Part shown: positions 9,135 through 18,641 of the stretch, piece by piece | Layout: every line of letters starts with the position of its first letter | Position numbering within the stretch: the stretch's first letter is position 1 | Source of the DNA: JALHST01 sp963798435 | GTDB lineage: Bacteria; Bacteroidota; Bacteroidia; Flavobacteriales; Flavobacteriaceae | Assembly (NCBI GenBank): GCA_963798435.1 | Contig: CAWCTF010000002.1 | Span: forward strand, 490,607-554,606 | Length of the DNA stretch: 64,000 nucleotides | Reading direction: 5' to 3' | Notes under the pieces: generated by a model | Told to the model about the DNA's origin: nothing | The model's input: only the letters and a program-made list of their open reading frames with translations | Databases searched by the model: none | Position numbers and translations under genes: made by a program

Positions 9135-10409
9135 TTATTTGTTCAAATAATCCAAACTCATTTCGGTCAATGTTTTTACGCCTAATAATAATCCACTATC
9201 ATCGATCATAAAATCAGGGGTATGATGCGGAAATGATTCGGTATTCCCAGGCGTCATTCCTCCTAAAAAGAAAAAGAAACCAGGTACTTTTTCCTCAAAA
9301 TAGGAAAAATCCTCTGCACCCGTAATAGCCTTTTGTGTTTGCACGTTTTCCTTTCCGGCAACACGTTCCATAGTCGGCAGCATTTGTACTACCAAAGCGG
9401 GGTCATTGTAGGTGATGGCCGTGGCGTCGACTATTTCGATAGTCGCCTCCCCGCCGTATGCCTTGGCAATAGTCGGGACCATCTCTTCCATCCGCTTATT
9501 TATCTGGGCTTTCATATCATAGTCCAACGTGCGTATAGTGCCTAACATTTCAGCACTTTCAGGAATAATATTGAAGCGTACTCCTGAGGTGATTTTGCCC
9601 ACGGTTATGACCGCTGCCTCATTGGTGAGATTTACTTCCCTACTTATGATGGTTTGTAGACCGTCAATAATCTTTGCACTGATCAAGATCGGGTCGATGC
9701 CCGACCAAGGTTGCGAGCCATGGCTCTGTTTCCCTTTGACATGAATCGTAAAACTTTGGGCGGCCGCCATGGCCCCACCTGATTTATAACGAATTACCCC
9801 CACAGGCGTCTGGGAGTTGATGTGTAACCCAAAAATAGCGTCGACATGAGGATTCTCTAACACCCCTTCTTTGATCATCAAAGCGGCACCGCCTTCTTCA
9901 CCCGGTGGAGGACCTTCTTCGGCCGGTTGGAATATAAATTTTACGGTTCCTTTTATTTTATCCTTGTTTTTCGCGAGCACCTCGGCAACACCCATTAGGA
10001 TGGCCGTATGGGTATCGTGTCCGCATGCATGCATGACCCCAACGGTTTCGCCATTGTATTCAGCCGTAACGGTCGATTTAAAGGGTAGATCATTTCGCTC
10101 TGTGACGGGCAAGCCGTCAATATCAGCTCGTAAGGCAATGACTTTCCCAGGCTTTTTTCCTTTTAAAATGCCAACGACCCCTGTATAGGCTACCCCGGTT
10201 TGAACTTCGATGCCTAAAGACTTAAGATGTTTGGCGATTTTCTCGGCCGTTTTGAACTCCCGATTGCCCAGTTCAGGGTTTTGATGTATTTCCCTTCGCC
10301 AATCGATTACTTTGGGACCAACGGCATTATAATCCTTAGCAAGATCTGATGTTTGGGCAATCCCGCAAAAGCCCAATAATAATAAGGAACTGACTACATA
10401 TTTTTTCAT
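9135..10409 (-). CDS. M20D family amidohydrolase, exported (hippurate/N-acyl amino acid hydrolase type)
   Basis: Dinuclear metallo-amidohydrolase of the IAA-amino-acid hydrolase/carboxypeptidase Ss1 group. Residues 1-19 form a signal peptide ending at IAQTS, so it should act in the periplasm. Metal-site motifs are present: HACGHDTH near residue 128 and PAEEGPPPGEEGG near residue 163. The lid domain carries the usual GKQSHGSQPW and the C-terminal metal ligand lies in FPHHTPDF. At 424 residues it is a full-length family member. It is followed in the operon direction from the DsrE gene, with an 11-base gap. The true substrate is not predictable. Confidence 0.92.
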   Translation of the reverse strand: MKKYVVSSLLLLGFCGIAQTSDLAKDYNAVGPKVIDWRREIHQNPELGNREFKTAEKIAKHLKSLGIEVQTGVAYTGVVGILKGKKPGKVIALRADIDGLPVTERNDLPFKSTVTAEYNGETVGVMHACGHDTHTAILMGVAEVLAKNKDKIKGTVKFIFQPAEEGPPPGEEGGAALMIKEGVLENPHVDAIFGLHINSQTPVGVIRYKSGGAMAAAQSFTIHVKGKQSHGSQPWSGIDPILISAKIIDGLQTIISREVNLTNEAAVITVGKITSGVRFNIIPESAEMLGTIRTLDYDMKAQINKRMEEMVPTIAKAYGGEATIEIVDATAITYNDPALVVQMLPTMERVAGKENVQTQKAITGAEDFSYFEEKVPGFFFFLGGMTPGNTESFPHHTPDFMIDDSGLLLGVKTLTEMSLDYLNK

Positions 10410-10420
10410 AAGCTGCTTTA

Positions 10421-10966
10421 TTAAAGTTTTATTAATCGATATTCCTTATCTTGAAGTTGTATCAGCGCATTCATCGCGGAGAGTGCTAGTTGTATGCCAT
10501 CGATCATATCTTCTTTGGGAATTCCACGTGCCGCGGCAGATTGACCACAGAAGATAATCGGCACATCTGCTTTTAGAAGGGCTTGTATTAATCCGGCATT
10601 GGGATTTTCAGTACCATACCGTTTTTTATAGGCTTCATTCGAGAGCACATCTTTTGAGGCGGCATTGTGAATGACCACGGCAGCTTTCAATTGTTCGGCT
10701 GGTACCCCGTTTTGTACGTGCATATTTAAGAAGCGGGCCACTGTTTCAATACTTCTATTTATTTCTTCATGTGAAACAGGTGAGTTCATGATATCGAAAA
10801 CAGCCTTGTATGTTATCGTAGTGTCAACTTTAAAGTCGGGATTACCGACCGTGAAGACTTCCCCGTATTCCTGAATTATCGGCCCTTTTGATTTGGTTTG
10901 ACCCACCAAGGAGGTAGCACAAATAATAAAGGATAATAGGGGTAGTAGGTGTGAAATTTTTAGCAT
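10421..10966 (-). CDS. Exported DsrE/DsrF-like family protein
   Basis: 181 residues with an N-terminal signal peptide (ISHLLPLLSFIICATSLVGQ). The C-terminal part has the DsrE-like pattern: a strand with VVIHNAAS, then LLKADVPIIFCGQSAAARG, then the helix beginning GIQLALSAMNAL. One Cys lies at the position where DsrE/YchN proteins often carry one. The periplasmic location is unusual for sulfur-relay DsrE but common among Bacteroidetes members annotated only as DsrE family. It is the first gene of a two-gene operon with the amidohydrolase. Function unknown. Confidence 0.8.
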   Translation of the reverse strand: MLKISHLLPLLSFIICATSLVGQTKSKGPIIQEYGEVFTVGNPDFKVDTTITYKAVFDIMNSPVSHEEINRSIETVARFLNMHVQNGVPAEQLKAAVVIHNAASKDVLSNEAYKKRYGTENPNAGLIQALLKADVPIIFCGQSAAARGIPKEDMIDGIQLALSAMNALIQLQDKEYRLIKL

Positions 10967-11029
10967 TCATTTGAATTGTCGGCCTAAATATATTCAAATT
11001 CAGATTAAATCACCATTCGATATTCATAA

Positions 11030-13423
11030 ATGTCTACTAGAGATTTTCGGATCAGGGTAATTATGGCTAAATTCACGCTTCCAAATACGATACACTTGGC
11101 CAACTTTTTAGACGAATTAAACGATGCCCAAAAAGCGCCCGTCCTGCATAAGGATGGGCCCCTGATGGTCATTGCCGGGGCGGGATCGGGCAAAACAAGG
11201 GTTTTGACCTATCGAATCGCACATTTAATGGCACAAGGTGTCGACGCTTTTAATATTCTTGCCCTTACTTTTACGAATAAGGCGGCAAGGGAGATGAAAA
11301 AACGTATTGCATCGATCGTTGGCAGCAGCGAAGCCAAAAACCTCTGGATGGGAACTTTTCATTCGGTCTTTGCCAAATTATTGCGATTCGATGGTGATAA
11401 ATTGGGCTTCCCCAGCAATTTTACAATTTACGACACCCAGGATTCACAGCGATTGATCGCTTCGATTATCAAGGAAATGGCACTTGATAAAGATATTTAC
11501 AAGTTCAAACAGATACAGAATCGCATCTCATCCTATAAAAATAGCCTGATTACCGTTAAGGCCTATTTTAACAATCCCGATCTTGTGGAAGCCGATGCGA
11601 TGGCAAAGCGTCCGCGAACCGGAGAAATATATCAAGAATACGTGAATCGGTGCTTTAAGGCTGGAGCGATGGATTTTGATGATCTGCTCTTGCGTACCAA
11701 TGAATTATTAACGCGCTTTCCAGAGGTTTTGATGAAATATCAGGAAAGGTTCCGGTATATTTTGGTTGATGAGTATCAAGATACGAACCACTCACAATAT
11801 CTTATCGTCAAGGCCTTGTCAGATCGGTTTCAGAATATTTGTGTAGTGGGCGATGATGCTCAGAGTATTTACTCGTTTCGAGGAGCGAACATAACCAATA
11901 TCTTAAATTTTCAAAAAGATTATGACCAGGTGGCCGTTTATCGCCTAGAGCAGAACTATCGTTCAACCAAGAACATCGTAAATGCGGCTAATTCGATTAT
12001 CGCCAAGAATAAAAACCAGTTGGAAAAAGTCGTTTGGACTGCCAACGATGAAGGGGCGACCATAAAAATACACAGAAGTATTACTGATGCCGAGGAGGGC
12101 CGTTTTGTAGCTGGATCTATTTGGGAGAACCGTATGCAAAACCAACTTGCAAATGGGCATTTTGCCGTACTATACCGCACCAATTCACAATCTCGCGCTA
12201 TTGAGGATGCCCTGCGCAAACGGGATATACCTTATCGCATTTACGGCGGACTTTCATTTTATCAGCGCAAGGAAATAAAGGACGTGCTGTCGTACTTGCG
12301 TCTGGTGGTCAATCCTAAGGATGAGGAGGCTTTAAAACGGATCATCAATTTTCCGGCGCGGGGGATTGGGCAGACTACTATCGATAAATTAGTAGTGACG
12401 GCAAACCATTATGGGCGATCAATTTTTGAGGTTATAGAGAATTTGGATAAAATTGACCTAAAGATCAATTCTGGCACCAAAACAAAGCTTCAAGACTTTG
12501 TGAACATGATCAAAAGCTTTCAGATAATGAACCAGGGAGCCGATGCCTTCACGTTGGCCGAACATGTCGCCAAAAAAACCGGGATCTTGTTGGAATTTAA
12601 AAAAGATGGCACACCTGAAGGCATTGCCAAAATGGAGAACATCGAAGAATTGTTAAACGGTATCAAGGATTTCGTGGAAGGTCAAAAAGAACTTGCCGAT
12701 ACCACAGGTGATATCGGGGAATTCTTAGAAGACGTGGCCCTTGCTACCGATTTAGACAAGGATACGGGAGATGATGATAGGGTGGCCCTGATGACCATTC
12801 ATTTGGCAAAAGGTCTCGAGTTCCCCTATGTATATATCGTAGGCATGGAAGAAGACCTGTTCCCCTCGGCAATGAGCATGAACACACGAAGCGAATTGGA
12901 AGAGGAGCGACGCTTGTTTTACGTAGCCCTGACTCGGGCTGAAGACCAGGCCTATTTAACCTACACGCAAAATCGATATCGATGGGGCAAATTGATCGAC
13001 GCTGAACCGAGTAGGTTCTTAGAGGAAATCGATGAACGTTATATTGAAAATTTAACGCCAGTAGAAAATTCATACCGCTATAAACCGCTCATAGATTCTG
13101 ACATTTTCGGGGATGTTGATAAGAGTAAACTACGACAGAACAAACCTGCCAATGGAACCCCACCGAGTATGCCAAGACCCAATGAAAACCAATTGAGGAG
13201 ACTTCGTAAACTAAAACCAGAACTAGCGAACCCAATTGGCAACACGAACGCAATTGATCCGAACTTGGAAGCGGGATCTTTAGTGAACCACACGCGATTC
13301 GGAAGAGGTAAGGTCTTGAAAATCGAAGGGGTCGGAAATGATAAAAAGGCTGAAATCGAATTCGAAAAAGGCGACATTAAAAAATTATTGCTACGATTTG
13401 CAAAGTTGGAAGTACTTTCCTAA
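11030..13423 (+). CDS. uvrD: UvrD/PcrA-type ATP-dependent DNA helicase
   Basis: Superfamily 1A 3'-5' helicase for repair and replication restart. Visible motifs are LNDAQ (Q motif region), Walker A GAGSGKTR near residue 50, motif II VDEYQDTNHSQ, motif III GDDAQSIYSFRGA, motif V MTIHLAKGLEFPYV and motif VI FYVALTRAED. The C-terminal ~60 residues form the Tudor-like PcrA domain (VNHTRFGRGKVLKIEG). Length 797 is normal. The start is uncertain: ATG at 11030 gives 11 extra residues and ATG at 11063 (MAKFTL) is equally plausible. PcrA and UvrD cannot be separated from sequence alone. Confidence 0.95.
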   Translation: MSTRDFRIRVIMAKFTLPNTIHLANFLDELNDAQKAPVLHKDGPLMVIAGAGSGKTRVLTYRIAHLMAQGVDAFNILALTFTNKAAREMKKRIASIVGSSEAKNLWMGTFHSVFAKLLRFDGDKLGFPSNFTIYDTQDSQRLIASIIKEMALDKDIYKFKQIQNRISSYKNSLITVKAYFNNPDLVEADAMAKRPRTGEIYQEYVNRCFKAGAMDFDDLLLRTNELLTRFPEVLMKYQERFRYILVDEYQDTNHSQYLIVKALSDRFQNICVVGDDAQSIYSFRGANITNILNFQKDYDQVAVYRLEQNYRSTKNIVNAANSIIAKNKNQLEKVVWTANDEGATIKIHRSITDAEEGRFVAGSIWENRMQNQLANGHFAVLYRTNSQSRAIEDALRKRDIPYRIYGGLSFYQRKEIKDVLSYLRLVVNPKDEEALKRIINFPARGIGQTTIDKLVVTANHYGRSIFEVIENLDKIDLKINSGTKTKLQDFVNMIKSFQIMNQGADAFTLAEHVAKKTGILLEFKKDGTPEGIAKMENIEELLNGIKDFVEGQKELADTTGDIGEFLEDVALATDLDKDTGDDDRVALMTIHLAKGLEFPYVYIVGMEEDLFPSAMSMNTRSELEEERRLFYVALTRAEDQAYLTYTQNRYRWGKLIDAEPSRFLEEIDERYIENLTPVENSYRYKPLIDSDIFGDVDKSKLRQNKPANGTPPSMPRPNENQLRRLRKLKPELANPIGNTNAIDPNLEAGSLVNHTRFGRGKVLKIEGVGNDKKAEIEFEKGDIKKLLLRFAKLEVLS

Positions 13424-13545
13424 CCGACAGGGCTGAAGTCCTACCAATAATTTAATCCAAACTATTGAATAACTTTGAATCTTATTGTAACTTCTGCCTG
13501 TGAAGATTTGAAATGCGATGGGAATCGTTTTGCAATACTAATTAA

Positions 13546-14427
13546 ATGAGCCATAACGTGATAAAAATCGTTTCTATCGTATTGTTCTTGAGTGCATTTC
13601 TTGGATGTGGAAAAGATCAGACCCCTGAAAGGGCTGAGTCGTCTGAGGAAAATGGAATGCCTGCTGAAGTAAAAGATGTTGATGACCCTAACTATTGGGA
13701 CAATGCAGAATTGGTCTGGAGCGATGAATTTGATGGCGATTCGGTTTCAACGGAAAACTGGGTCTATGAGACCGGGGCAGACGGTTGGGGAAACAATGAA
13801 TTGCAGAATTATACCAGTAGCGGGAATGCCGAAGTTGGGAACGGTATCTTGAATATCATCGCGAAAAAGGAAAAAAGTGGAACGGCTAATTATTCATCTG
13901 CACGGTTGAACAGTAAAAAATCGTTCACATACGGACGCTTTGAATTTAGGGCAAAAATGCCCGATTTGAAGGGGAAAGGCATTTGGCCCGCACTGTGGAT
14001 GCTCGGTGCGAACATTACATCGGTAGGGTGGCCTGCTTGCGGTGAGATCGATATAATGGAATATGTTAGTTATATCCCCAATACAACTCATTTTTCAATA
14101 CATAGTACCGCCAATAATCATGTAAATGGAACCCAAGTTACCTCGGGCCCATTACCCCTTGCAACCATCGAGGAAGAATTTCATACCTATGGGTTTTTAT
14201 GGACTAGCACGTATCTGAAATTTTACTTGGACGATGTTGACAATATCAAATTGGCCTTTGTTAGGCCCCCAAATTCCAGTTCGGACAATTGGCCGTTTAG
14301 CCAACCCTTTTATTTTCTAATGAACATTGCGGTAGGTGGCAATTGGGGTGGGGCAGAAGGCGTTGATGACACCATTTTTCCTGCCGTCATGGAAGTAGAT
14401 TATGTGCGAGTTTATCAAGTAAAATAA
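13546..14427 (+). CDS. Glycoside hydrolase family 16 lipoprotein (beta-glucanase/laminarinase type)
   Basis: Surface or periplasmic endo-beta-glucanase. A lipoprotein signal with lipobox FLGC places the acylated Cys at residue 21. The GH16 catalytic signature is GEIDIME at residues 166-172, giving Glu167 as nucleophile and Glu172 as acid/base, embedded in WPACGEIDIMEYVS. The one-residue bulge (ExDxxE) is the laminarinase type rather than the lichenase type. The start of the domain (LVWSDEFDGDSV) and the C-terminal MEVDYVRVYQ strand are typical. No SusCD pair or other CAZyme is nearby, so this is not part of a visible polysaccharide utilisation locus. Laminarin is the likeliest substrate, by family. 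Confidence 0.92.
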   Translation: MSHNVIKIVSIVLFLSAFLGCGKDQTPERAESSEENGMPAEVKDVDDPNYWDNAELVWSDEFDGDSVSTENWVYETGADGWGNNELQNYTSSGNAEVGNGILNIIAKKEKSGTANYSSARLNSKKSFTYGRFEFRAKMPDLKGKGIWPALWMLGANITSVGWPACGEIDIMEYVSYIPNTTHFSIHSTANNHVNGTQVTSGPLPLATIEEEFHTYGFLWTSTYLKFYLDDVDNIKLAFVRPPNSSSDNWPFSQPFYFLMNIAVGGNWGGAEGVDDTIFPAVMEVDYVRVYQVK

Positions 14428-14463
14428 TTCCTCATCCTTAGGCTATTCCGGATTCTCCTGTTC

Positions 14464-15111
14464 TTACGCTGAATTGGCTATAAATGGTGCTTTGGCATAG
14501 TAGGTGGTATCGGTTAATTGTTTGATTAGAAAGATTGCCAATTCAGCGGCACTAATTGCATCACCCGGACAATCCACCAAACTTTCCTTAATACCAAATC
14601 GTTCATCGGTCAATTGGATCAATGGTAGGCGTACCATGGTCCAGTCAAGGTTACTTTCTGATAATAAGCGATACTCATTTTGCCTATCAGCGGTCGAAAT
14701 CGGATAATTTGTATACATCCAATCAGTTGCTAGTTTTGTTTGTGTGCTTTTAACATCGAAAGGGGTATCTACGTTCAATCCGGCGGTTGTAATATACCTT
14801 TTAACCCCATGCACATGCATGGCGTTCAGGATATTTTTTCCCGCTGTGCTAAAAATTGTTGGTGGACTATTTGGAATGCCCATACCCAATGTGCTTATGA
14901 TGGCATGGCAATCTTTGATCAGGGAGCTAACACAATCGTATTCGGCAACATCCCCTTTGACCACTTCAACTAGGGGTCCAGAGTTTTCTATTTTCTGTGG
15001 ATTTCTGACAAGGATTTTGAAATTGATCTCCTGTCTAATTAATTCTCGAACAAGGTATTTTCCTGACTTACCTGTTCCGCCGATAATGGCAATTTTTGAG
15101 GTATGTTTCAT
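14464..15111 (-). CDS. NAD(P)-binding NmrA/SDR-like protein
   Basis: 215-residue Rossmann-fold protein. The dinucleotide-binding loop IIGGTGKSGKYL is at residues 9-20, followed by NPQKIE after the second strand and VVKGDVAEY after the third. It resembles atypical short-chain dehydrogenases of the NmrA/BVR-B group, which often lack the YxxxK catalytic pair. No such pair is clear here, so it may be a redox sensor or a reductase. It stands alone between convergent and divergent neighbours. Confidence 0.85.
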   Translation of the reverse strand: MKHTSKIAIIGGTGKSGKYLVRELIRQEINFKILVRNPQKIENSGPLVEVVKGDVAEYDCVSSLIKDCHAIISTLGMGIPNSPPTIFSTAGKNILNAMHVHGVKRYITTAGLNVDTPFDVKSTQTKLATDWMYTNYPISTADRQNEYRLLSESNLDWTMVRLPLIQLTDERFGIKESLVDCPGDAISAAELAIFLIKQLTDTTYYAKAPFIANSA

Positions 15112-15291
15112 TTTTCACTTTGTAAAATAGGATAGTATATAAGGTGCAACCACCAAGATAGCGGCCCAATTCAATGGCAAAAACAAGCCGTTTTTGCAAA
15201 TTTGCTATGTTACAAAGAGATTTTTATAGCATAAAGATACATAATAAAATTTGTATGTAATTTGCGCATTAGAAATGAAACGTACATTGAT

Positions 15292-15912
15292 ATGGCCCAG
15301 TTTATTAAAATATATCCGGAAAACCCCAACCCACGTGAAATCAACAGGGTGGTTGAAATACTTCGAAGAGGAGGCCTGGCCATTTATCCAACTGATACGG
15401 TTTATGGCTTGGGGTGTGACATTACAAACACCAAAGCCTTGGAAAAAATCGCCAGGATAAAGGGAATAAAACTCGACAAGGCGAATTGGTCGTTTATCTG
15501 TGCAGACTTGAGCAACCTTTCTGACTACGTGCGTCAGATAGACAGTCCTACTTTTAAGATTTTAAAGCGGTCACTCCCAGGGCCTTATACTTTTATTTTG
15601 CCTGGAAATAATAATCTTCCCAAAGAATTTAAGAAAAAAAAGACGGTGGGTATCCGGGTCCCCGACAATTCAATTGCAAAAGCCTTGGTCGTAGGCCTGG
15701 GCAATCCGATTATATCGACTTCAATACATGATGAAGATGAGTTATTAGAATATACCACCGACCCCGAATTGATCTTTGAAAAATGGGAAAATTTGGTCGA
15801 TGTTGTCATCGATGGTGGTTATGGCGATAATGTCGCTTCAACGGTTATTGACCTATCGGGCGGGGATCCTGTTATTTTACGAGAAGGCAAGGGAACGACG
15901 GATATTTTTTAG
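15292..15912 (+). CDS. yciO: YciO/YrdC/Sua5 family protein
   Basis: 206-residue dsRNA-binding-fold protein of the threonylcarbamoyl-AMP synthase superfamily. The start at ATG 15292 gives MAQFIKIYPENPNPREIN, which follows the N-terminus of E. coli YciO closely. The open frame extends upstream only through a TTG at 15262 that does not fit the family. Typical motifs are YPTDTVYGLGCD, KRSLPGPYTFIL, VGIRVPD and the C-terminal VILREGKG. YciO is related to the t6A synthases TsaC/Sua5 but its own role is less certain, so the activity is left open. It converges with the metalloprotease gene, 4 bases apart. Confidence 0.9.
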   Translation: MAQFIKIYPENPNPREINRVVEILRRGGLAIYPTDTVYGLGCDITNTKALEKIARIKGIKLDKANWSFICADLSNLSDYVRQIDSPTFKILKRSLPGPYTFILPGNNNLPKEFKKKKTVGIRVPDNSIAKALVVGLGNPIISTSIHDEDELLEYTTDPELIFEKWENLVDVVIDGGYGDNVASTVIDLSGGDPVILREGKGTTDIF

Positions 15913-15916
15913 GAAC

Positions 15917-18481
15917 TCAGTTCTCATCTTCGATTGAGAGGTCTGGATTCGAAGGAACAATAAAAAATCCCGGGTCCTTGACATCTCCGATCACATCTTC
16001 GATCTCTTTTTCAATATACAACAAATGGGCCTTGGTCATACGATGGGTAATGACCGGTAGGGTTGCTTTGATCTTTTGGCGTAAACGCGTTAAATTGTCA
16101 AGTGCCAAGGAGCGCACGTCTGTATTCGAGGTGTACCCTTCCGAAAGTTTTGCAAGGATACCCTCAACGAGACCTTCAGCCTCCTTTGGTTTGTACAACG
16201 TAATCATGTCTGCCACATACGCTTTTTGTAATTTACGGCGATAGGCAGTAGTGGTATAAAAAACATTCATTTCACCCCAAACCAGTTGACTGATATCGTC
16301 AATATACTCTTGGGGTGAATAGACATCCTCACCTTCATACCTTTCGGCTATAAAGGTCATTCTACTCAACCTGCTCCCGCCTAATAAATTCAACATAATA
16401 CTCTCCATGGTCTTGGTTATCGACTCTTTTGACTGTGGAGAGGAAATGCGATTGAGTATTTCATTATTGACGAGCCATTTCGGTTCCTTCATTATGTGAT
16501 TGTTCAAAAAGGCCAAGGCATCCTTTTGAGTGCTTTTTGGTACCGGGCAATATACTTCGCCGCTTTCACCCCTTGTTTTAGGGGTTACATAAATACCGCC
16601 AATATTCTTGGTAACATGAAATAAATAGTTTTCGTATTGCTGTATCAGACTCTCATACATTTGGTCTAAACCTGAGTAATCATCGCTATTTCGAGCCTTG
16701 GTCCAACTTGTTAGATGGGGTACTATTCGTTGCAGGTTCATAATACCATAGGTGCTTGCAACCATCGCATTGTCTCCCAAATCCTCTGATTGCGACCTTG
16801 GGTCAAAATCACGACCTTCCCCTCCAAACCAAAGCCTAGGATTCGATGAAATACTATCTACCACCCATTCGCTTAAGACCTCGCGCTCGTCAAGCAGATC
16901 TGGGTTCTTCGGCAATTTTGAATAGCCCCATTGAATCGCCCATTTGTCATAATCCCCGATACGAGGCATGAGATCCGCAGGCGGTATGGAATCCTCGGGT
17001 TGTGCCACATAATTAAAACGGGCATAATCCATTATCGAACTGGTATGGCCATTTTTATGAAGCCAATCCCGGTCTCTTAGTTTCTCTACGGGGGTGGCAA
17101 AACTGGCGCCCATGTTATGTCGTAATCCAAGGGTGTGTCCTACTTCATGTGAAGACACAAAACGAATGAGCTCTCCCATGAGTTCTGGATCGAATTCCAT
17201 ATTTTGTGCCCTGGGATCGACAGCACCAGCTTGGATCGTATACCAATTGTGCAATAGGTCCATTAAGTTGTGGTACCATCCAATATGGCTTTCCAATATT
17301 TCCCCACTTCGGGGATCGGTAATATTCGGCCCATATGCATTCTTTTTCGGAGATGCAAAATAGCGCAGTACTGAAAATCGGGCATCTTCCAAGCTCATCG
17401 AAGCATCTTCCTCGGGCCATTCCTTGCCAACAATGGCATTTTTAAAACCCGCTTGTTCAAAGGCCTTTTGCCAATCGTTGATCCCTTGTATTAAAAAAGG
17501 CCGCCATTTTTTAGGTGTTGCAGGGTCTATGTAAAATACGATGGGTTTTTTCGGTTCTACAAGTTCTCCATTTTCCCACTTTTCGACGTCTTCAGGTTTT
17601 GGTTCCAAACGCCATCTATGAATAAAGGTATTTCTATCAACTTTTTGCTGGTCATCGCCATATTCTAAATAGGAACTCGCAAAATACCCCACTCTAGCAT
17701 CATAAAACCGCTTTTTCATCGGTTCCTTTGGCAATAAGATGAACGAATTATTCAGTTCTAGTGTCACTACTCCCGAAAGTAAGGCGGCAGGTAACTCTTT
17801 ATTGCTTTTACCAGATGATTTGGCCTTATAGGTCTTTACAGTTAATACCTCAGTATTAATGGGGAAAGAGGTGACCTTTTCAATGTAGGACTTGTCTTTT
17901 TCCAAGGAGGAAAGTAGGTACGAATCTTTCTGGGAATCACTTAGTGCCAAAAGCGAATTTTCGCTGTTTAGAAAATCAGTAACGTCAATGATCGAGGTTT
18001 TCTTTTTTTCGTTGCGTTCCTTGATAGTGAAGACTTCGAGTATCGGTGTAATATTCGCATTGTTCACCGCTTGGGAGATGGCGTCTTCTTCATTGGCCAC
18101 ACTTACCAGGGTTCCGATCCTTAGGAAGATATTATTCTGGGGCCCTTTTTCCCAAACAATTGTTTTCTTTCCGATTTCTTCCCCACCATAGTTCCCGGAA
18201 CCTGCAGGCGTCTTTACAAAGCGTGTAACCACTAGTATTTCGCGGTTCAAGATACTATCGGCCAGTTCGAAGTAATATTTATTGCCGATTTGATGTACCG
18301 TAAAGAGTCCCGTTTGCGAAGTCGCATCGTTTTCGATAATATCGATAAAGGCTTTCTCGGCCGATTTGCTGGAAGTTTGACCCGTTGTTTTAGCGCCATC
18401 GTTCGATTTGCGTGCGGCACCCATTATGCCACATGAATTCACTAAAAATAACATGCCCAGTAATCCAAAAAATATCTTCAT
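15917..18481 (-). CDS. Zinc-dependent metzincin lipoprotein, DUF5117/DUF5118 family
   Basis: 854-residue exported metalloprotease. A lipoprotein signal ends in VNSC (Cys17). The DUF5118-like N-terminal segment and the DUF5117 part precede a metzincin-type zinc motif HEVGHTLGLRHN (HExxHxxGxxH) near residue 445, followed by the SIMDYARFNY Met-turn region about 45 residues later. This layout is the common Bacteroidetes family annotated as zinc-dependent metalloprotease. The substrate is unknown. It lies downstream of the OmpA lipoprotein gene but is separated from it by a terminator. Confidence 0.92.
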   Translation of the reverse strand: MKIFFGLLGMLFLVNSCGIMGAARKSNDGAKTTGQTSSKSAEKAFIDIIENDATSQTGLFTVHQIGNKYYFELADSILNREILVVTRFVKTPAGSGNYGGEEIGKKTIVWEKGPQNNIFLRIGTLVSVANEEDAISQAVNNANITPILEVFTIKERNEKKKTSIIDVTDFLNSENSLLALSDSQKDSYLLSSLEKDKSYIEKVTSFPINTEVLTVKTYKAKSSGKSNKELPAALLSGVVTLELNNSFILLPKEPMKKRFYDARVGYFASSYLEYGDDQQKVDRNTFIHRWRLEPKPEDVEKWENGELVEPKKPIVFYIDPATPKKWRPFLIQGINDWQKAFEQAGFKNAIVGKEWPEEDASMSLEDARFSVLRYFASPKKNAYGPNITDPRSGEILESHIGWYHNLMDLLHNWYTIQAGAVDPRAQNMEFDPELMGELIRFVSSHEVGHTLGLRHNMGASFATPVEKLRDRDWLHKNGHTSSIMDYARFNYVAQPEDSIPPADLMPRIGDYDKWAIQWGYSKLPKNPDLLDEREVLSEWVVDSISSNPRLWFGGEGRDFDPRSQSEDLGDNAMVASTYGIMNLQRIVPHLTSWTKARNSDDYSGLDQMYESLIQQYENYLFHVTKNIGGIYVTPKTRGESGEVYCPVPKSTQKDALAFLNNHIMKEPKWLVNNEILNRISSPQSKESITKTMESIMLNLLGGSRLSRMTFIAERYEGEDVYSPQEYIDDISQLVWGEMNVFYTTTAYRRKLQKAYVADMITLYKPKEAEGLVEGILAKLSEGYTSNTDVRSLALDNLTRLRQKIKATLPVITHRMTKAHLLYIEKEIEDVIGDVKDPGFFIVPSNPDLSIEDEN

Positions 18482-18591
18482 AATAGGGAAAACGTTTTAA
18501 TTAAATAAAAAGTGTCCTGTACAATGAATTGGTTTGGCATTTCAAAGATACTATAATAGGTGGTTAAATAGAATGGCCCGATATTGAATAA

Positions 18592-18623
18592 AAAAACCGC
18601 AGTTTTTTAGGCTGCGGGTTTTT
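18592..18623 (-). terminator. Rho-independent terminator after the OmpA lipoprotein gene
   Basis: Stem CCGCAG/CTGCGG with a 9-base T-rich loop, flanked by an A-run and a T-run so that it can work on the minus strand. One unpaired G lies next to the stem. It sits 19 bases past the stop at 18642 and before the start of the metalloprotease gene, so it should separate the two transcripts. Confidence 0.7.
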
Positions 18624-18641
18624 AAAAAGGTGTACTAAATT